This document shows, piece after piece, positions 1 to 8,368 of a stretch of 64,000 nt of DNA. The position numbers were made by a program, and so were the translations under genes. Within the stretch, counting starts at the first letter, position 1. Every line of letters begins with the position of its first letter. The notes under the pieces are model-generated. The model was not told the origin of the DNA and made no database searches. It saw nothing but the letters and a program-made list of their open reading frames with translations. The DNA comes from an uncultured Formosa sp. (GTDB lineage Bacteria; Bacteroidota; Bacteroidia; Flavobacteriales; Flavobacteriaceae), in the NCBI RefSeq assembly GCF_947500765.1, contig NZ_CANMTH010000007.1, positions 146,367 through 210,366 of the forward strand, given 5' to 3'.

Positions 1-1
1 A

Positions 2-88
2 GGCTTTAATTACACTTTAATTGATGTACCTTTTGATACTGTTGAAAATAGAGCCAGTTATATTTTAAATGAAATACAATCGCTGTAA
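2..88 (+). CDS. AAA family ATPase, C-terminal fragment (partial)
   Basis: Only the last 28 codons are in the window, ending in TAA at 86-88. The stop shares one base with the recQ ATG (TAATG), so the two genes are probably translationally coupled. The visible tail contains YTLIDVPFDTVENR and ends NEIQSL. This resembles, from memory, the C-terminus of the small AAA_28-type predicted ATPases (COG3911-like) of flavobacteria. The nucleotide-binding part lies outside the window, so the family call is tentative. Confidence 0.45.
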   Translation, partial: GFNYTLIDVPFDTVENRASYILNEIQSL

Positions 89-2001
89 TGCAGCATCCTT
101 TAAAAATACTAGAGCAGTATTGGAATTTTACATCATTTCGTCCGTATCAAGAAGACGCCATTCAAGCGGCTATTGACGGGGAAGATGTTTTTGTATTAAT
201 GCCTACAGGTGGCGGTAAATCGATGTGTTTTCAAATTCCAGCTTTAGCTAAAGACGGTATTTGTATCGTGATTTCTCCGCTTGTTGCACTTATGAAAAAT
301 CAAGTGCAAGCGCTTCAAGATAAAGGTATAAAAGCTATGGCATTAACTAGCGGACTTTCATACAGTCAGTTAGATACCATGTTAGATAATTGCATTTACG
401 GGAAGTATAAATTTTTATATATTTCTCCTGAACGCCTTCAGCAAGAATTGGTCCAAGAACGCATTAGGCAAATGCATGTGAATCTTATTGCTATAGATGA
501 AGCACATTGTATTTCGCAATGGGGAAACGATTTTAGACCGGCTTATAAAAGTATTACAACACTCCGTGAATTGCATCCTACAGTAAATTGTATGGCATTA
601 ACGGCGTCTGCAACACCTTTGGTAGTAGAGGATATTATTACAGAACTCGATTTTATTCAACCTAAAATTTTTAAACAATCTTTCTTTAGACCCAATTTGG
701 CCTATATGGTGTTTCATGAAGATGATAAATATTATCGGATAGAGACCATATTAAGAAAGTATTCAGCTTCTTCTATTATATATGTGCGTAGCCGTAAATT
801 GACTTCAGAAATTGCTCATTTTTTAACATCTAAAGGCATAAAAGCATCATCTTTTCATGGCGGATTGAGTAATCATGAAAAAGACGAACGTTTAAACGAT
901 TGGTTAGCTAATAAAATACAAGTTATGGTTGCTACCAATGCCTTTGGAATGGGGATTGATAAGCCAGATGTTAAAACAGTAATGCATCTTAATTTGCCCG
1001 ATAGTTTAGAAAGTTATTTTCAAGAAGCTGGGCGAGCTGGTCGGAATGGTGAAAAAGCATTTGCGGTTATTCTGAAGAATAAAAGTGATGATTTATTGGT
1101 TAAAAATCAGTTTTTAGATGTCTTACCAAGCATTAGTTTTATAAAGCAAGTCTATAGAAAACTCTCTAATTATTGTCAGATTTCTTATGGAGAAGGCGCA
1201 TTAACGACTCACGATTTTAATTTTAACGAATTTTGTAAAGCGTATAAATTTAATGGAATGTTAGCGTTTAATGCACTTCAAATTTTAGACAGAACAAGTA
1301 TAATTACTCTAACCAAACAGTTTCAAAATAAAACCTTGGTTCAGTTTGTTATTTCTAATGCCTCTTTATTTCATTATTTAGATACACATACAGAATTACA
1401 ACTTATTGTAAAATCGTTATTAAGAACATATGGTGGTATTTTTGAACATGCGACAAAAATAAATACAGTATTAGTTTCAGAAAAAGCGTCTATTCAAGAA
1501 CATGTATTAATGCGTGCTTTAGATACTTTAGCAAAAGATGAAATTATAACTTTACAACAAACTAAAACGGATGCTCAAGTTACATTTATAGAACCTAGAG
1601 AAGATGATAAAACTATTAATAGAATTGCAAATATTATTGAACAACAAAATAATTTAAAGCAAAAACAAGTGCAAAGTGTGCTAGATTATGTGAACAACGA
1701 TAGCGTTTGTAAAAACGTACAGTTATTAAACTATTTTGGAGAAAAAGAGGGGAAACCATGCGGAATTTGTTCGGTATGTATTGGGGCTGTAAAGTCTATA
1801 AAAAAGTCAAAACCAACCGATTTTACATCTATTAGAAAACAAATTATTACACATTTAGAACACGGCCATTTATCGTCTAGAGCATTAGCTTCAGCTATAA
1901 ATTGTACAGAAGCAGATGTGTTAGTTGTTTTAAAATTATTGTTAGAACATCATATTATTGCAGTTACAAAAACAAATACTTATAAATTATATCATACTTA
2001 A
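88..2001 (+). CDS. recQ: ATP-dependent DNA helicase RecQ
   Basis: 3'-5' superfamily-2 DNA helicase for recombination and replication-fork repair. Visible motifs: motif 0 around FRPYQEDAI (residues 18-25), Walker A MPTGGGKS (38-45), DEAH box (137-140) running into the RecQ aromatic loop up to residue 151, SAT motif (174-176), and motif VI AGRAGRNG (314-321). Zinc-type cysteines C541, C558, C561 and C564 lie far C-terminal, about 200 residues after the core, not directly after it as in E. coli RecQ. A winged-helix-like tail follows (about 580-637). At 637 residues it matches the short Bacteroidota form and has no obvious HRDC domain. It starts one base inside the stop of the preceding gene and is followed 35 bp later by fmt. 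Confidence 0.95.
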   Translation: MQHPLKILEQYWNFTSFRPYQEDAIQAAIDGEDVFVLMPTGGGKSMCFQIPALAKDGICIVISPLVALMKNQVQALQDKGIKAMALTSGLSYSQLDTMLDNCIYGKYKFLYISPERLQQELVQERIRQMHVNLIAIDEAHCISQWGNDFRPAYKSITTLRELHPTVNCMALTASATPLVVEDIITELDFIQPKIFKQSFFRPNLAYMVFHEDDKYYRIETILRKYSASSIIYVRSRKLTSEIAHFLTSKGIKASSFHGGLSNHEKDERLNDWLANKIQVMVATNAFGMGIDKPDVKTVMHLNLPDSLESYFQEAGRAGRNGEKAFAVILKNKSDDLLVKNQFLDVLPSISFIKQVYRKLSNYCQISYGEGALTTHDFNFNEFCKAYKFNGMLAFNALQILDRTSIITLTKQFQNKTLVQFVISNASLFHYLDTHTELQLIVKSLLRTYGGIFEHATKINTVLVSEKASIQEHVLMRALDTLAKDEIITLQQTKTDAQVTFIEPREDDKTINRIANIIEQQNNLKQKQVQSVLDYVNNDSVCKNVQLLNYFGEKEGKPCGICSVCIGAVKSIKKSKPTDFTSIRKQIITHLEHGHLSSRALASAINCTEADVLVVLKLLLEHHIIAVTKTNTYKLYHT

Positions 2002-2036
2002 AATTTAAGTAGGTATTATTTCAAAATAAATAAAAA

Positions 2037-2984
2037 ATGAAAACATTAAATATTGTATTCATGGGAACGCCAGATTTCGCTGTTTCCACATTAAAAACGT
2101 TAGTAGAGAATAACTATAATATTGTTGGTGTAATTACGGCTCCAGATAAGCCTGCAGGTCGTGGGAGAAAGTTAAATGAAAGTGCCGTGAAGCAATATGC
2201 TGTGTCTCAAAATTTAACCATTTTACAACCTACAAATTTAAAAGATGATGCCTTTTTGGCCGAATTAAAAGCATTGAATGCCAATCTAAACATTGTTGTG
2301 GCGTTTAGAATGTTACCAAAAGTAGTTTGGAATATGCCTGAATTGGGGACTTTTAATTTACACGCTTCTTTACTGCCAAATTACCGTGGAGCAGCTCCAA
2401 TTAACTGGGCTATTATTAATGGAGATACAAAAACGGGCGTGTCTACATTTTTTATAGATGAAGAAATAGATACCGGTGAAATGATTCAGCAAGAAGCAGT
2501 GACTATAGAGCCGAACGAAAATGCGGGCCAGTTACATGATAAACTGATGCATTTAGGAAGCAAATTGGTTTTAAAGACTGTAAAACAAATTGAAGCAGAA
2601 GCTGTAACGACTACGCCACAAATTGAAAACTTTAATTTAAAAACAGCATATAAATTAAATAGAGATAATTGTAAGATAGATTGGAATGTATCAATAACAG
2701 ATATTTACAATAAAATACGAGGTTTAAGTCCGTATCCCGCTGCATGGTGTGTTTTAGAAAATGGAGAAGAAGCTTTAGATGTTAAAATTTATGAAGCAAC
2801 TATGGAATTAGAACCTCATGATTTTGAAAAAGGTTCTATTCAGAATACTAAAAAAGAAATAAAAGTAGCCGTTGCAAATGGTTTTATAAATATTCATTAT
2901 ATGAAACTTCCTGGAAAGCGAAATATGCAAGCGAAAGATTTGTTAAATGGTTACGAATTTAAAAAAGGTGCAAAAATGCTGTAA
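2037..2984 (+). CDS. fmt: Methionyl-tRNA formyltransferase
   Basis: Transfers a formyl group from 10-formyl-THF to initiator Met-tRNA in the cytoplasm. The N-terminal Rossmann catalytic domain opens IVFMGTPDFA. The formyltransferase signature NLHASLLPNYRGAAP gives N107 and H109, and DTGE supplies D145, matching the Asn-His-Asp active site of the family. The SLLP motif is at 111-114. The C-terminal OB-like tRNA-binding domain begins around residue 205. Its length of 315 residues is typical. It lies 35 bp after recQ on the same strand, and a strong terminator follows at 3114-3141. Confidence 0.96.
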   Translation: MKTLNIVFMGTPDFAVSTLKTLVENNYNIVGVITAPDKPAGRGRKLNESAVKQYAVSQNLTILQPTNLKDDAFLAELKALNANLNIVVAFRMLPKVVWNMPELGTFNLHASLLPNYRGAAPINWAIINGDTKTGVSTFFIDEEIDTGEMIQQEAVTIEPNENAGQLHDKLMHLGSKLVLKTVKQIEAEAVTTTPQIENFNLKTAYKLNRDNCKIDWNVSITDIYNKIRGLSPYPAAWCVLENGEEALDVKIYEATMELEPHDFEKGSIQNTKKEIKVAVANGFINIHYMKLPGKRNMQAKDLLNGYEFKKGAKML

Positions 2985-3032
2985 ACCCTTATTATAGCTC
3001 GTTTTAGGATTAATTTTAGAAAAAACACAATC

Positions 3033-3064
3033 GTTATTAACAAAAATCTGAAGTTATTAACAAA
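3033..3064 (+). repeat. Direct repeat GTTATTAACAAA x2 after fmt
   Basis: The 12-mer GTTATTAACAAA occurs at 3033-3044 and again at 3053-3064, 20 bp apart, roughly two helical turns. Each copy contains a DnaA-box-like TTATTAACA. The repeat sits in a 227-bp gap between fmt and yqgE that ends in a terminator but contains no recognisable gene. Confidence 0.6.
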
Positions 3065-3113
3065 TAGATGTTTTTCTGCTGTAAACTAATCATTTACTCC
3101 TAACATATTATTT

Positions 3114-3141
3114 AAAGCCTTCTATTTTAGAAGGCTTTTTT
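3114..3141 (+). terminator. Rho-independent terminator after fmt
   Basis: Perfect 11-bp stem AAAGCCTTCTA / TAGAAGGCTTT with a TTT loop, followed by further T residues. It ends the recQ-fmt transcript or that of a lost gene between fmt and yqgE. Confidence 0.85.
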
Positions 3142-3160
3142 ATTATATTTTCATCAAATA

Positions 3161-3191
3161 TTGGATTTTAACAAAAATAATATTAGATTTA
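3161..3191 (+). promoter_or_regulatory. Candidate promoter of yqgE
   Basis: TTG at 3161-3163, a 20-bp spacer, then TAGATTTA at 3184-3191. This is one mismatch from the Bacteroidota -7 consensus TAnnTTTG, and it lies 20 bp before the yqgE ATG. Confidence 0.45.
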
Positions 3192-3211
3192 GTTATAAAT
3201 TCCTATGAAAT

Positions 3212-3772
3212 ATGATTACAATGAAACCAAAAAAAGGTAGTTTGTTAATCGCAGAGCCATCAATTATAGGAGATGTATCTTTTAATCGATCTATTGTTTT
3301 ATTAGCAGATTACACCAATGAAGGTTCTATAGGTTTTATTTTAAATAAACCTTTAGATTATACAATTAAAGACCTAATCCCTGAAATTGACGTCAATTTT
3401 AAAGTTTACAACGGGGGGCCTGTAGAACAGGACAATTTATATTTTATTCATAAAGTACCAGATTTAATACCTGATAGCATTGAGATTTCTTTAGGCATTT
3501 TTTGGGGTGGCGATTTTAATGTTGTTGCAGATCTTATAGCGAATAACCAAATTAAAGAAAAAGATATTAGATTCTTTTTAGGATACTCGGGTTGGGATAG
3601 CGATCAACTAGATCAAGAATTACTTGTTAACTCTTGGGTTGTTACAGAAAATGTGTACCAAAATAATATTATAGAAAAAGACTACGAATCGTTTTGGAAA
3701 GAGAAAATGCTAGAATTTGGTGGGGAATATAGTATTTGGTCTAATGCACCAGAAAACCCCAGTTATAACTAG
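3212..3772 (+). CDS. YqgE/AlgH family protein
   Basis: Member of the UPF0301 (YqgE/AlgH) family, of unclear biochemical role. The N-terminal signature KKGSLLIAEPSIIGDVSFNR, followed by SIVLLADY and GFILNKPL, is diagnostic, as are the later FLGYSGW and WVVTEN segments. The ATG at 3212 is kept because MITMKP parallels the usual start of flavobacterial members; the ATG at 3221 is the alternative. The 186-residue length is normal. The stop overlaps the stop of the convergent aminotransferase gene by 4 bp. Confidence 0.93.
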   Translation: MITMKPKKGSLLIAEPSIIGDVSFNRSIVLLADYTNEGSIGFILNKPLDYTIKDLIPEIDVNFKVYNGGPVEQDNLYFIHKVPDLIPDSIEISLGIFWGGDFNVVADLIANNQIKEKDIRFFLGYSGWDSDQLDQELLVNSWVVTENVYQNNIIEKDYESFWKEKMLEFGGEYSIWSNAPENPSYN

Positions 3773-4611
3773 TTTAATCTCATTTTTACATTTAATTTCT
3801 GAATCAGTGATTTAGAAACATTATTTGTGAATGTCTTTTTTCGGTATTTGCTTACTGGTTGTATTCCTGTAATGGTATTGCTAATAAAAATCTCGTCTGC
3901 TTTTTGAAGTTCAAACGCCGATATTGAGGCTTCTATTAACTCGTATTCAGGTATTGCTTTAATAACTTCAATAAGTTGCTTACGCATAATGCCTTTTAGG
4001 CAACCATCTGTTAATGGCGCTGTTTTAATGGTGTTTCCTTTTACAACAAATACATTTCCATTTAAAGCTTCTACGACGTTTTTATTTGTATTAAGTGTCA
4101 AACAATTCTGTAAATTATTTTCTTTAGCATAAATACTCCCAACTACGTTTAAGACTTTATTGTTGGTCTTTAATGTAGATAGTAAACTTGGAGAGATGTA
4201 AAAATCTTTAAATAAGTCGACTTCATAATCATCATCAGAAATAATATAGAAATCATCTTTTAAGGGTTTCGCATCAATTAAAAAAGAGATATTGTTCGTT
4301 TCTGGTAAATATAATCCGCCTTCATTTCTAAAAATGGTAAGTTTAATACGGGCAGAAGCATCTGTTAGATGATTAGCTTCTAAAGTGTTTTTAATTTCAG
4401 TTTCAAGAAATTCCATATTAAAATGCATTGGAATTTCCATACGTAATATACGCATTGATGCCATTAAGCGAAAGTAATGGTCTTCCCAGAAAAGGAGTTT
4501 CCCGTAAGATGTTTTTATCGTTTCAAAGAGAGCATCACCATATGCAAAACCTCTATTGTTTGAATTTAAAACTGTATTATTATCCTGAATTGTACCGTTA
4601 AAATTAATCAT
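3769..4611 (-). CDS. Class IV aminotransferase (branched-chain/4-amino-4-deoxychorismate lyase type)
   Basis: Fold-type IV PLP enzyme of the BCAT / D-amino-acid transaminase / ADC-lyase superfamily. The N-terminus has FNGTIQDNN, then NRGFAYGDALFETI (the conserved G-x-GD-FE block), and LFWEDHYFRL. The PLP lysine should be in the TLKTNNKVLN stretch, and the C-terminal EIFISNTITGIQPV matches the family. The ATG at 4611 (MINFNG) is chosen; the open frame extends to a TTG at 4638, but that extension lies in a terminator hairpin. Substrate cannot be told from sequence. It is the second gene of a minus-strand pair with the START-like gene. Confidence 0.88.
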   Translation of the reverse strand: MINFNGTIQDNNTVLNSNNRGFAYGDALFETIKTSYGKLLFWEDHYFRLMASMRILRMEIPMHFNMEFLETEIKNTLEANHLTDASARIKLTIFRNEGGLYLPETNNISFLIDAKPLKDDFYIISDDDYEVDLFKDFYISPSLLSTLKTNNKVLNVVGSIYAKENNLQNCLTLNTNKNVVEALNGNVFVVKGNTIKTAPLTDGCLKGIMRKQLIEVIKAIPEYELIEASISAFELQKADEIFISNTITGIQPVSKYRKKTFTNNVSKSLIQKLNVKMRLN

Positions 4612-4617
4612 AAAAAA

Positions 4618-4637
4618 TGCCCGAATAGTTTCGGGCA
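4618..4637 (-). terminator. Hairpin terminator between START-like and aminotransferase genes
   Basis: Stem TGCCCGAA / TTCGGGCA with a 4-nt loop. On the minus strand it is followed by a run of six T residues (4617-4612) that ends exactly at the aminotransferase ATG. It should end or attenuate the START-like transcript. Confidence 0.75.
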
Positions 4638-4643
4638 AATATA
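4636..4643 (-). promoter_or_regulatory. Candidate -7 box of the aminotransferase gene
   Basis: Minus-strand TATATTTG matches TAnnTTTG perfectly and lies 25 nt before the ATG. It overlaps the upstream arm of the terminator hairpin by two bases. No good TTTG is seen 19-21 nt further up. Confidence 0.4.
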
Positions 4644-4665
4644 CTTTAAAATATATAAAAAACGT

Positions 4666-5052
4666 TTATGCAGAACCTAAGACATGCTTTAAATCTGAAA
4701 TTTGATTTTCCCAAAGCATTTTAGTTTCGTTAATTTCGTCTTCTTCAGAAAAGTCTACAATTATAAGTGACACATCTTTAGTGATTTCATCTACTTGAAT
4801 ACGAAGTTCAAAGAAATATGGATCATCTTCATCATGTAACCATCTAAACTTAATACGTTCTCCACTTTTTTTACTTAGTACTTTAGCCTGTTCTTCGGCT
4901 CCGTCCCAAATAAATTTATAAAGTTCACCCCTTGAGTTTACGTTATCAGCAAACCATTCAGACAATCCGGATGGAGTAGAAATGTAATTATATAATAGTG
5001 CAGGGGAGGCTTTTATTGGGAATTCAAGTTCAAATTTTATTTTATCTTCCAT
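4666..5052 (-). CDS. START-like (SRPBCC superfamily) protein
   Basis: Small cytoplasmic helix-grip protein of the START/AHSA1-like superfamily, conserved beside yqgE and the class-IV aminotransferase in Bacteroidota. It opens MEDKIKFELEFPIKASP, with SGLSEWFADNV and the FIWDGAEEQAKV strand block. The ATG at 5052 is chosen over one at 5088 because family members start MED/MSD-KIKFELEF and a -7 box (TAATTTTG) lies just upstream at 5069-5062. The resulting 128 residues are usual. The ligand is unknown. Confidence 0.85.
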   Translation of the reverse strand: MEDKIKFELEFPIKASPALLYNYISTPSGLSEWFADNVNSRGELYKFIWDGAEEQAKVLSKKSGERIKFRWLHDEDDPYFFELRIQVDEITKDVSLIIVDFSEEDEINETKMLWENQISDLKHVLGSA

Positions 5053-5141
5053 GTGTTCAATCAAAATTATTGGGCTCAATATATACATTAATTAGATACT
5101 TTCTAGATAAATTAATTAAAAATTAACTTTTATAAAAAAAG

Positions 5142-5172
5142 TTTGGAGATATTAAAAATGTTGCTATCTTTG
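5142..5172 (+). promoter_or_regulatory. Promoter of tRNA-Met
   Basis: TTTG at 5142-5145, a spacer of exactly 19 bp, and TATCTTTG at 5165-5172: a full match to the Bacteroidota housekeeping promoter TTTG-N19-TAnnTTTG. The mature tRNA starts 15 bp downstream. Confidence 0.85.
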
Positions 5173-5186
5173 CACCCTCAAAATAT

Positions 5187-5260
5187 GGCGAGGTAGCTCA
5201 GTTGGTTAGAGCGTTGGATTCATAACCCAGAGGTCCCGAGTTCAAATCTCGGTCTCGCTA
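5187..5260 (+). tRNA. tRNA-Met (anticodon CAT)
   Basis: 74-nt cloverleaf. The acceptor GGCGAGG pairs with TCTCGCT (G-U at both ends of the stem), the D arm contains AGCTCAGTTGGTTAGAGC, the anticodon CAT is at 5221-5223 in the loop TTCATAA, and the T arm is CCGAG-TTCAAAT-CTCGG. The discriminator base is A5260 and CCA is not encoded. Start of the acceptor with G1-U72 and the sequence overall suggest an elongator Met tRNA rather than the initiator, though a CAT-reading Ile2 tRNA is not excluded. Confidence 0.93.
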
Positions 5261-5271
5261 CTAGAGTTTAT

Positions 5272-5307
5272 AAGGCTTCACAGAAATGTGAAGCCTTTCT
5301 TTTTTTT
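5272..5307 (+). terminator. Terminator after tRNA-Met
   Basis: 10-bp stem AAGGCTTCAC / GTGAAGCCTT with loop AGAAAT, followed by TTTCTTTTTTTT. Confidence 0.88.
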
Positions 5308-5432
5308 ACAAATACAGAATATACCTTTTTTAATACTCTCATTTTCTACAATATACCTGAATAATTAAACATACTATAATTACAAAGGCCGCTACTAATA
5401 ATGTTTTTTACAAATTTTGGCTTTGTATTACC

Positions 5433-5494
5433 CTACTAATCTAAAATGCTCTCAGATTTTCTATTCGATTTTTATTTTATAATTTAGGTACTTT
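5433..5494 (+). repeat. Island intergenic element, diverged copy R1
   Basis: CTACTAATCTAAAATGCTCT, then CAGATTTTCTATTCGATTTTTA, then TTTAGGTACTT. It aligns with the element at 13728-13787 base for base over most of its length. It lies just before the first island gene. Confidence 0.6.
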
Positions 5495-5543
5495 ATTCCG
5501 AAACAAATCATATAAAATCTTTATAAATCATTAAAAATTAGCA

Positions 5544-6077
5544 ATGAAATTAGAATACGTATTAAAAGAGAAAGATTTTATTGATTACCATTTATTTTCA
5601 ATCTCTGAAAATAAGAAGATGAAAAAAATTATGAATACGACCAAGTTTTTTTTAGTTGGATTTTTCATTTTTATAGGAATACAGATGTATAATAAAAACA
5701 ATATTGAGTTTGCAATTATATTTGGAATTGTAGCGATTCTGAATTTTATTTTTTTTGAAAGATTATATAAATCTAAATTAAGAAAGCACTTTTCAAAAAT
5801 CGTTAAAAATAGTTATGCAAAAAGAATTGGAGAAAAAGAAACTATGGAATTTAATTCTGAATTTATAATGACAAAAGATAAGACAGGAGAAGGAAAAACT
5901 AAAATATCTGAAATTGAAAAAATTAATGAAACCAAAGATAACTTTTTTATAAAACTATCAAATGGGGCGTCTTTTATTGTTTCAAAAAAAGGAATTAATA
6001 ATATTGAACTCATTAAAAGTAAATGGGAAGAATTAAAAATACCCATTTCAGAACATTTATCTTGGGAATGGAAATAA
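5544..6077 (+). CDS. YcxB-like membrane protein
   Basis: Resembles the YcxB-like family: a short N-terminal strand region (KLEYVLKEKDFIDYHLF), two adjacent membrane segments (about residues 34-48 and 54-71), then a cytoplasmic beta domain ending in the typical ISEIEKINETKDNFFIKLSN and a final FIVSKKGI strand. No enzymatic motif is seen. 177 residues. It is the first gene of the plus-strand island and has an R1 element upstream. Function of the family is unknown. Confidence 0.6.
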   Translation: MKLEYVLKEKDFIDYHLFSISENKKMKKIMNTTKFFLVGFFIFIGIQMYNKNNIEFAIIFGIVAILNFIFFERLYKSKLRKHFSKIVKNSYAKRIGEKETMEFNSEFIMTKDKTGEGKTKISEIEKINETKDNFFIKLSNGASFIVSKKGINNIELIKSKWEELKIPISEHLSWEWK

Positions 6078-6110
6078 TTGTAGCAAATACCTTTTAAACT
6101 AGTGAGAATA

Positions 6111-6509
6111 ATGAATGTCTACGGAAAATGTAAAAAATGCAAACAAGAAATTAAGTTTTATACAAACGCAAACACGCGTGTTGAATTTGCAATGCAAGAC
6201 GGAGAAAATAAAACACTAACTTGCAAAAAATGTGAAATCCAAACAGTATTCTGTGTAGACGAACTTTATGCAAAAGAATCAAAAATTGCACAAATTGGAG
6301 CCGGTCTTATTTTTTTAGTTGGAACCCCAATAATGTTCTATTTTGTAAGTCCAATGTTTATGGAAAGTAAAGCTCATTATCTGATTTATGCCGTTGGTGG
6401 ATTTTTACTAATTCCCGTAATTATTTTTGGTGTAATAAAAGAACAAGAACGAATAAGGGTAAATTCGTTTAACAGAAGTAAATTAAAAGGTAGAATGCAT
6501 AACATCTAA
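6111..6509 (+). CDS. Small zinc-ribbon membrane protein
   Basis: Unrecognised. An N-terminal ribbon has CKKC (CGKCKKCKQEI region), a second CKKC after about 35 residues and a further Cys in VFCVDE, consistent with zinc binding. Two membrane segments follow (about residues 62-79 and 90-108), then a basic tail. The ATG at 6111 is preferred to a GTG at 6102. It lies 33 bp after the YcxB-like gene, so the two may be co-transcribed. Confidence 0.6.
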   Translation: MNVYGKCKKCKQEIKFYTNANTRVEFAMQDGENKTLTCKKCEIQTVFCVDELYAKESKIAQIGAGLIFLVGTPIMFYFVSPMFMESKAHYLIYAVGGFLLIPVIIFGVIKEQERIRVNSFNRSKLKGRMHNI

Positions 6510-6656
6510 TAAAAATACGTTTTATAATGCGTATAATTAATTACTAAACCTCACACTTTTTACACATAAAACATTACCTACAAGTAAAAGGAGTATTCAT
6601 AACTGCGTTTGTAACAACTTGAAATAAAATACGTTAATAGTATAAATACTTTAATT

Positions 6657-7349
6657 ATGAGAAATTTATTGAGGCTTCTAGTTTGTTGTATCGTAATTTT
6701 TATTTTTTCAGGATGTGAAATCGATCATAATGAAGAGACATATCCATACTATAAATTTGAAAGCGAGGACGACACGCTATTAATTAAATACAATTATATC
6801 CCTAATCAAATAATTACTTATAAAAATCAGTTTAATAAAAAACTGAACTTCAGGGTTATTTCTAATATTACCGAAAAAAGAGGTTCTTATTCTAGAGGTA
6901 CTTTTTCTGGAGGTGGCGGATTATTAGTAAATTATTACGATAGTAAAATAATTAGACTTGAAATTATAGAAAACCCAAGTAACACTTCAAATTCTGGAGA
7001 TTATTCTAAGGTTAATTATGTGTTTTCTAAAAACAAAAGTGTGTTTGTTAATGGATTTAATTTTCCCATGTGGAATATCACTTCATTTTATAGCATTAAT
7101 GAATTACAAGATAATGTTAATGTGTATTTGTCGGACTTTAATGAAATTCCAAAAACAGAAATGAGCATTAATAACCATGTATTTAAAGCCGTAGTTGTTA
7201 TTGACTCCAATAGTGACGAAAGTCTGAATAATTCTTCTTTTGGACCTCTCCTTCAAAACGTAAACAAAATTTTTTATGATTATGACTTTGGAATTGTTCA
7301 ATTTAATGATGTTGATGGGAATGAATGGAAAGTTATTTATCCGGAATAA
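6657..7349 (+). CDS. Hypothetical lipoprotein
   Basis: Unrecognised secreted protein. Residues 1-20 are a lipoprotein signal with lipobox FSGC (C20). The rest is beta-rich and polar, with a Gly-rich stretch (TFSGGGGLL) and an acidic, Asn-rich C-terminal half ending WKVIYPE. 230 residues. No catalytic motif is visible. It stands alone, with gaps of about 147 bp on each side. Confidence 0.65.
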   Translation: MRNLLRLLVCCIVIFIFSGCEIDHNEETYPYYKFESEDDTLLIKYNYIPNQIITYKNQFNKKLNFRVISNITEKRGSYSRGTFSGGGGLLVNYYDSKIIRLEIIENPSNTSNSGDYSKVNYVFSKNKSVFVNGFNFPMWNITSFYSINELQDNVNVYLSDFNEIPKTEMSINNHVFKAVVVIDSNSDESLNNSSFGPLLQNVNKIFYDYDFGIVQFNDVDGNEWKVIYPE

Positions 7350-7496
7350 ATCTGGTTTTCAGTAAAATACGTAAAAATATCCCCTTTTAATTAAAATAAT
7401 ATTAAATTTAAATAGTTGAAGAAATTCATTTTCATTCCCAAGGTTTTTATAACCAAAACCATGGTATGCTATTAAAAATTAAAACAAACATTTAAT

Positions 7497-8276
7497 ATGA
7501 AACCAATTAAATCCATTTTACTTTGCCTAATAACTCTCTGTTTTAGTCAATTACATATTCAAGCACAAGAGAATTCTGATAAACCTATTTTTATTTTAGT
7601 ACATGGTACCTTTCAATGGGGCGGACAATGGAATTTACTTAAATCGGATCTTGTTTCTAAAGGTTATGTTGTATATAATCCCACTTTAACAGGTTTAGGT
7701 GAAAAAAATCACTTATTATCAAAAGAGACCGGTATATCTACTCATATAAATGATATTGTAAACTTTATTGAATGGAATAATTTAGACAATATTATTTTGG
7801 TTGCTCACTCTTATGGTGGACCAGTAATTTCTGGAGTTGTAGACAAAATTGGTAATAAGATAAAACATCAAGTTTATATTGATTGTGCACCAGCAGACCA
7901 TGGAGAAAATACATTAGATGTTTTTGGGCCTGAGGTCGCGCGTATATCGTTAGAATCTGCAGAAAAAAACGGAGATGGATGGCTTATAACTGCCGATGCG
8001 TTGAGAGAGCCCATTCCAACAATGTCTAAACATCCTTTAAAATCGTATTTAGAGCGAGTAGAAATTGTAAATGACATTAAAACAGACGGAACTATTATAC
8101 TTGCCACTGAGGCCATGTCAATATTTGGATATATGAGAACAATAAGTGCTCCTAAAAAAGCTCAAGCAAGGCATTGGAAAATAGTTACAATTGAAGGCCC
8201 ACATACACTGCAAGAACAAGACCCTTCTAGGTCTGAAATTTCGAACATTCTAGTTAATATATACAAATCAATTTAA
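7497..8276 (+). CDS. Secreted alpha/beta hydrolase
   Basis: Alpha/beta-hydrolase of the esterase type, similar to AB_hydrolase_6-class proteins. A signal peptide (1-24, ending IQAQ) sends it to the periplasm or beyond. The oxyanion segment is VHGTFQWGGQW (35-45), the nucleophile elbow AHSYGGP gives Ser105, and the late IEGPHTLQEQDP gives His236. An acid residue (possibly the Asp in IDCAPADHG, or one in the cap) completes the triad. Substrate is unknown. It is an isolated single gene in the island. Confidence 0.85.
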   Translation: MKPIKSILLCLITLCFSQLHIQAQENSDKPIFILVHGTFQWGGQWNLLKSDLVSKGYVVYNPTLTGLGEKNHLLSKETGISTHINDIVNFIEWNNLDNIILVAHSYGGPVISGVVDKIGNKIKHQVYIDCAPADHGENTLDVFGPEVARISLESAEKNGDGWLITADALREPIPTMSKHPLKSYLERVEIVNDIKTDGTIILATEAMSIFGYMRTISAPKKAQARHWKIVTIEGPHTLQEQDPSRSEISNILVNIYKSI

Positions 8277-8368
8277 ACCTAAATCACTTTTTTCTGATCG
8301 ATTTTAAATTATAATTAATTACTAGCTCTAGCTTATTTAAAAGTTTAACAAGTTTTTTATACAGTTTG

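Noticed and set aside
4612..4638. TTG start that would add nine residues to the class-IV aminotransferase
   Set aside because: The extension lies in a terminator hairpin and its T-run; MINFNG at the ATG 4611 is the natural family start.
5395..5428. Inverted repeat TACAAAGGCC...GGCTTTGTA before the first island gene, considered as an attC site
   Set aside because: The pairing has a bulge, no attC core GTTRRRY/RYYYAAC is clear, and it is not repeated at the other gaps.
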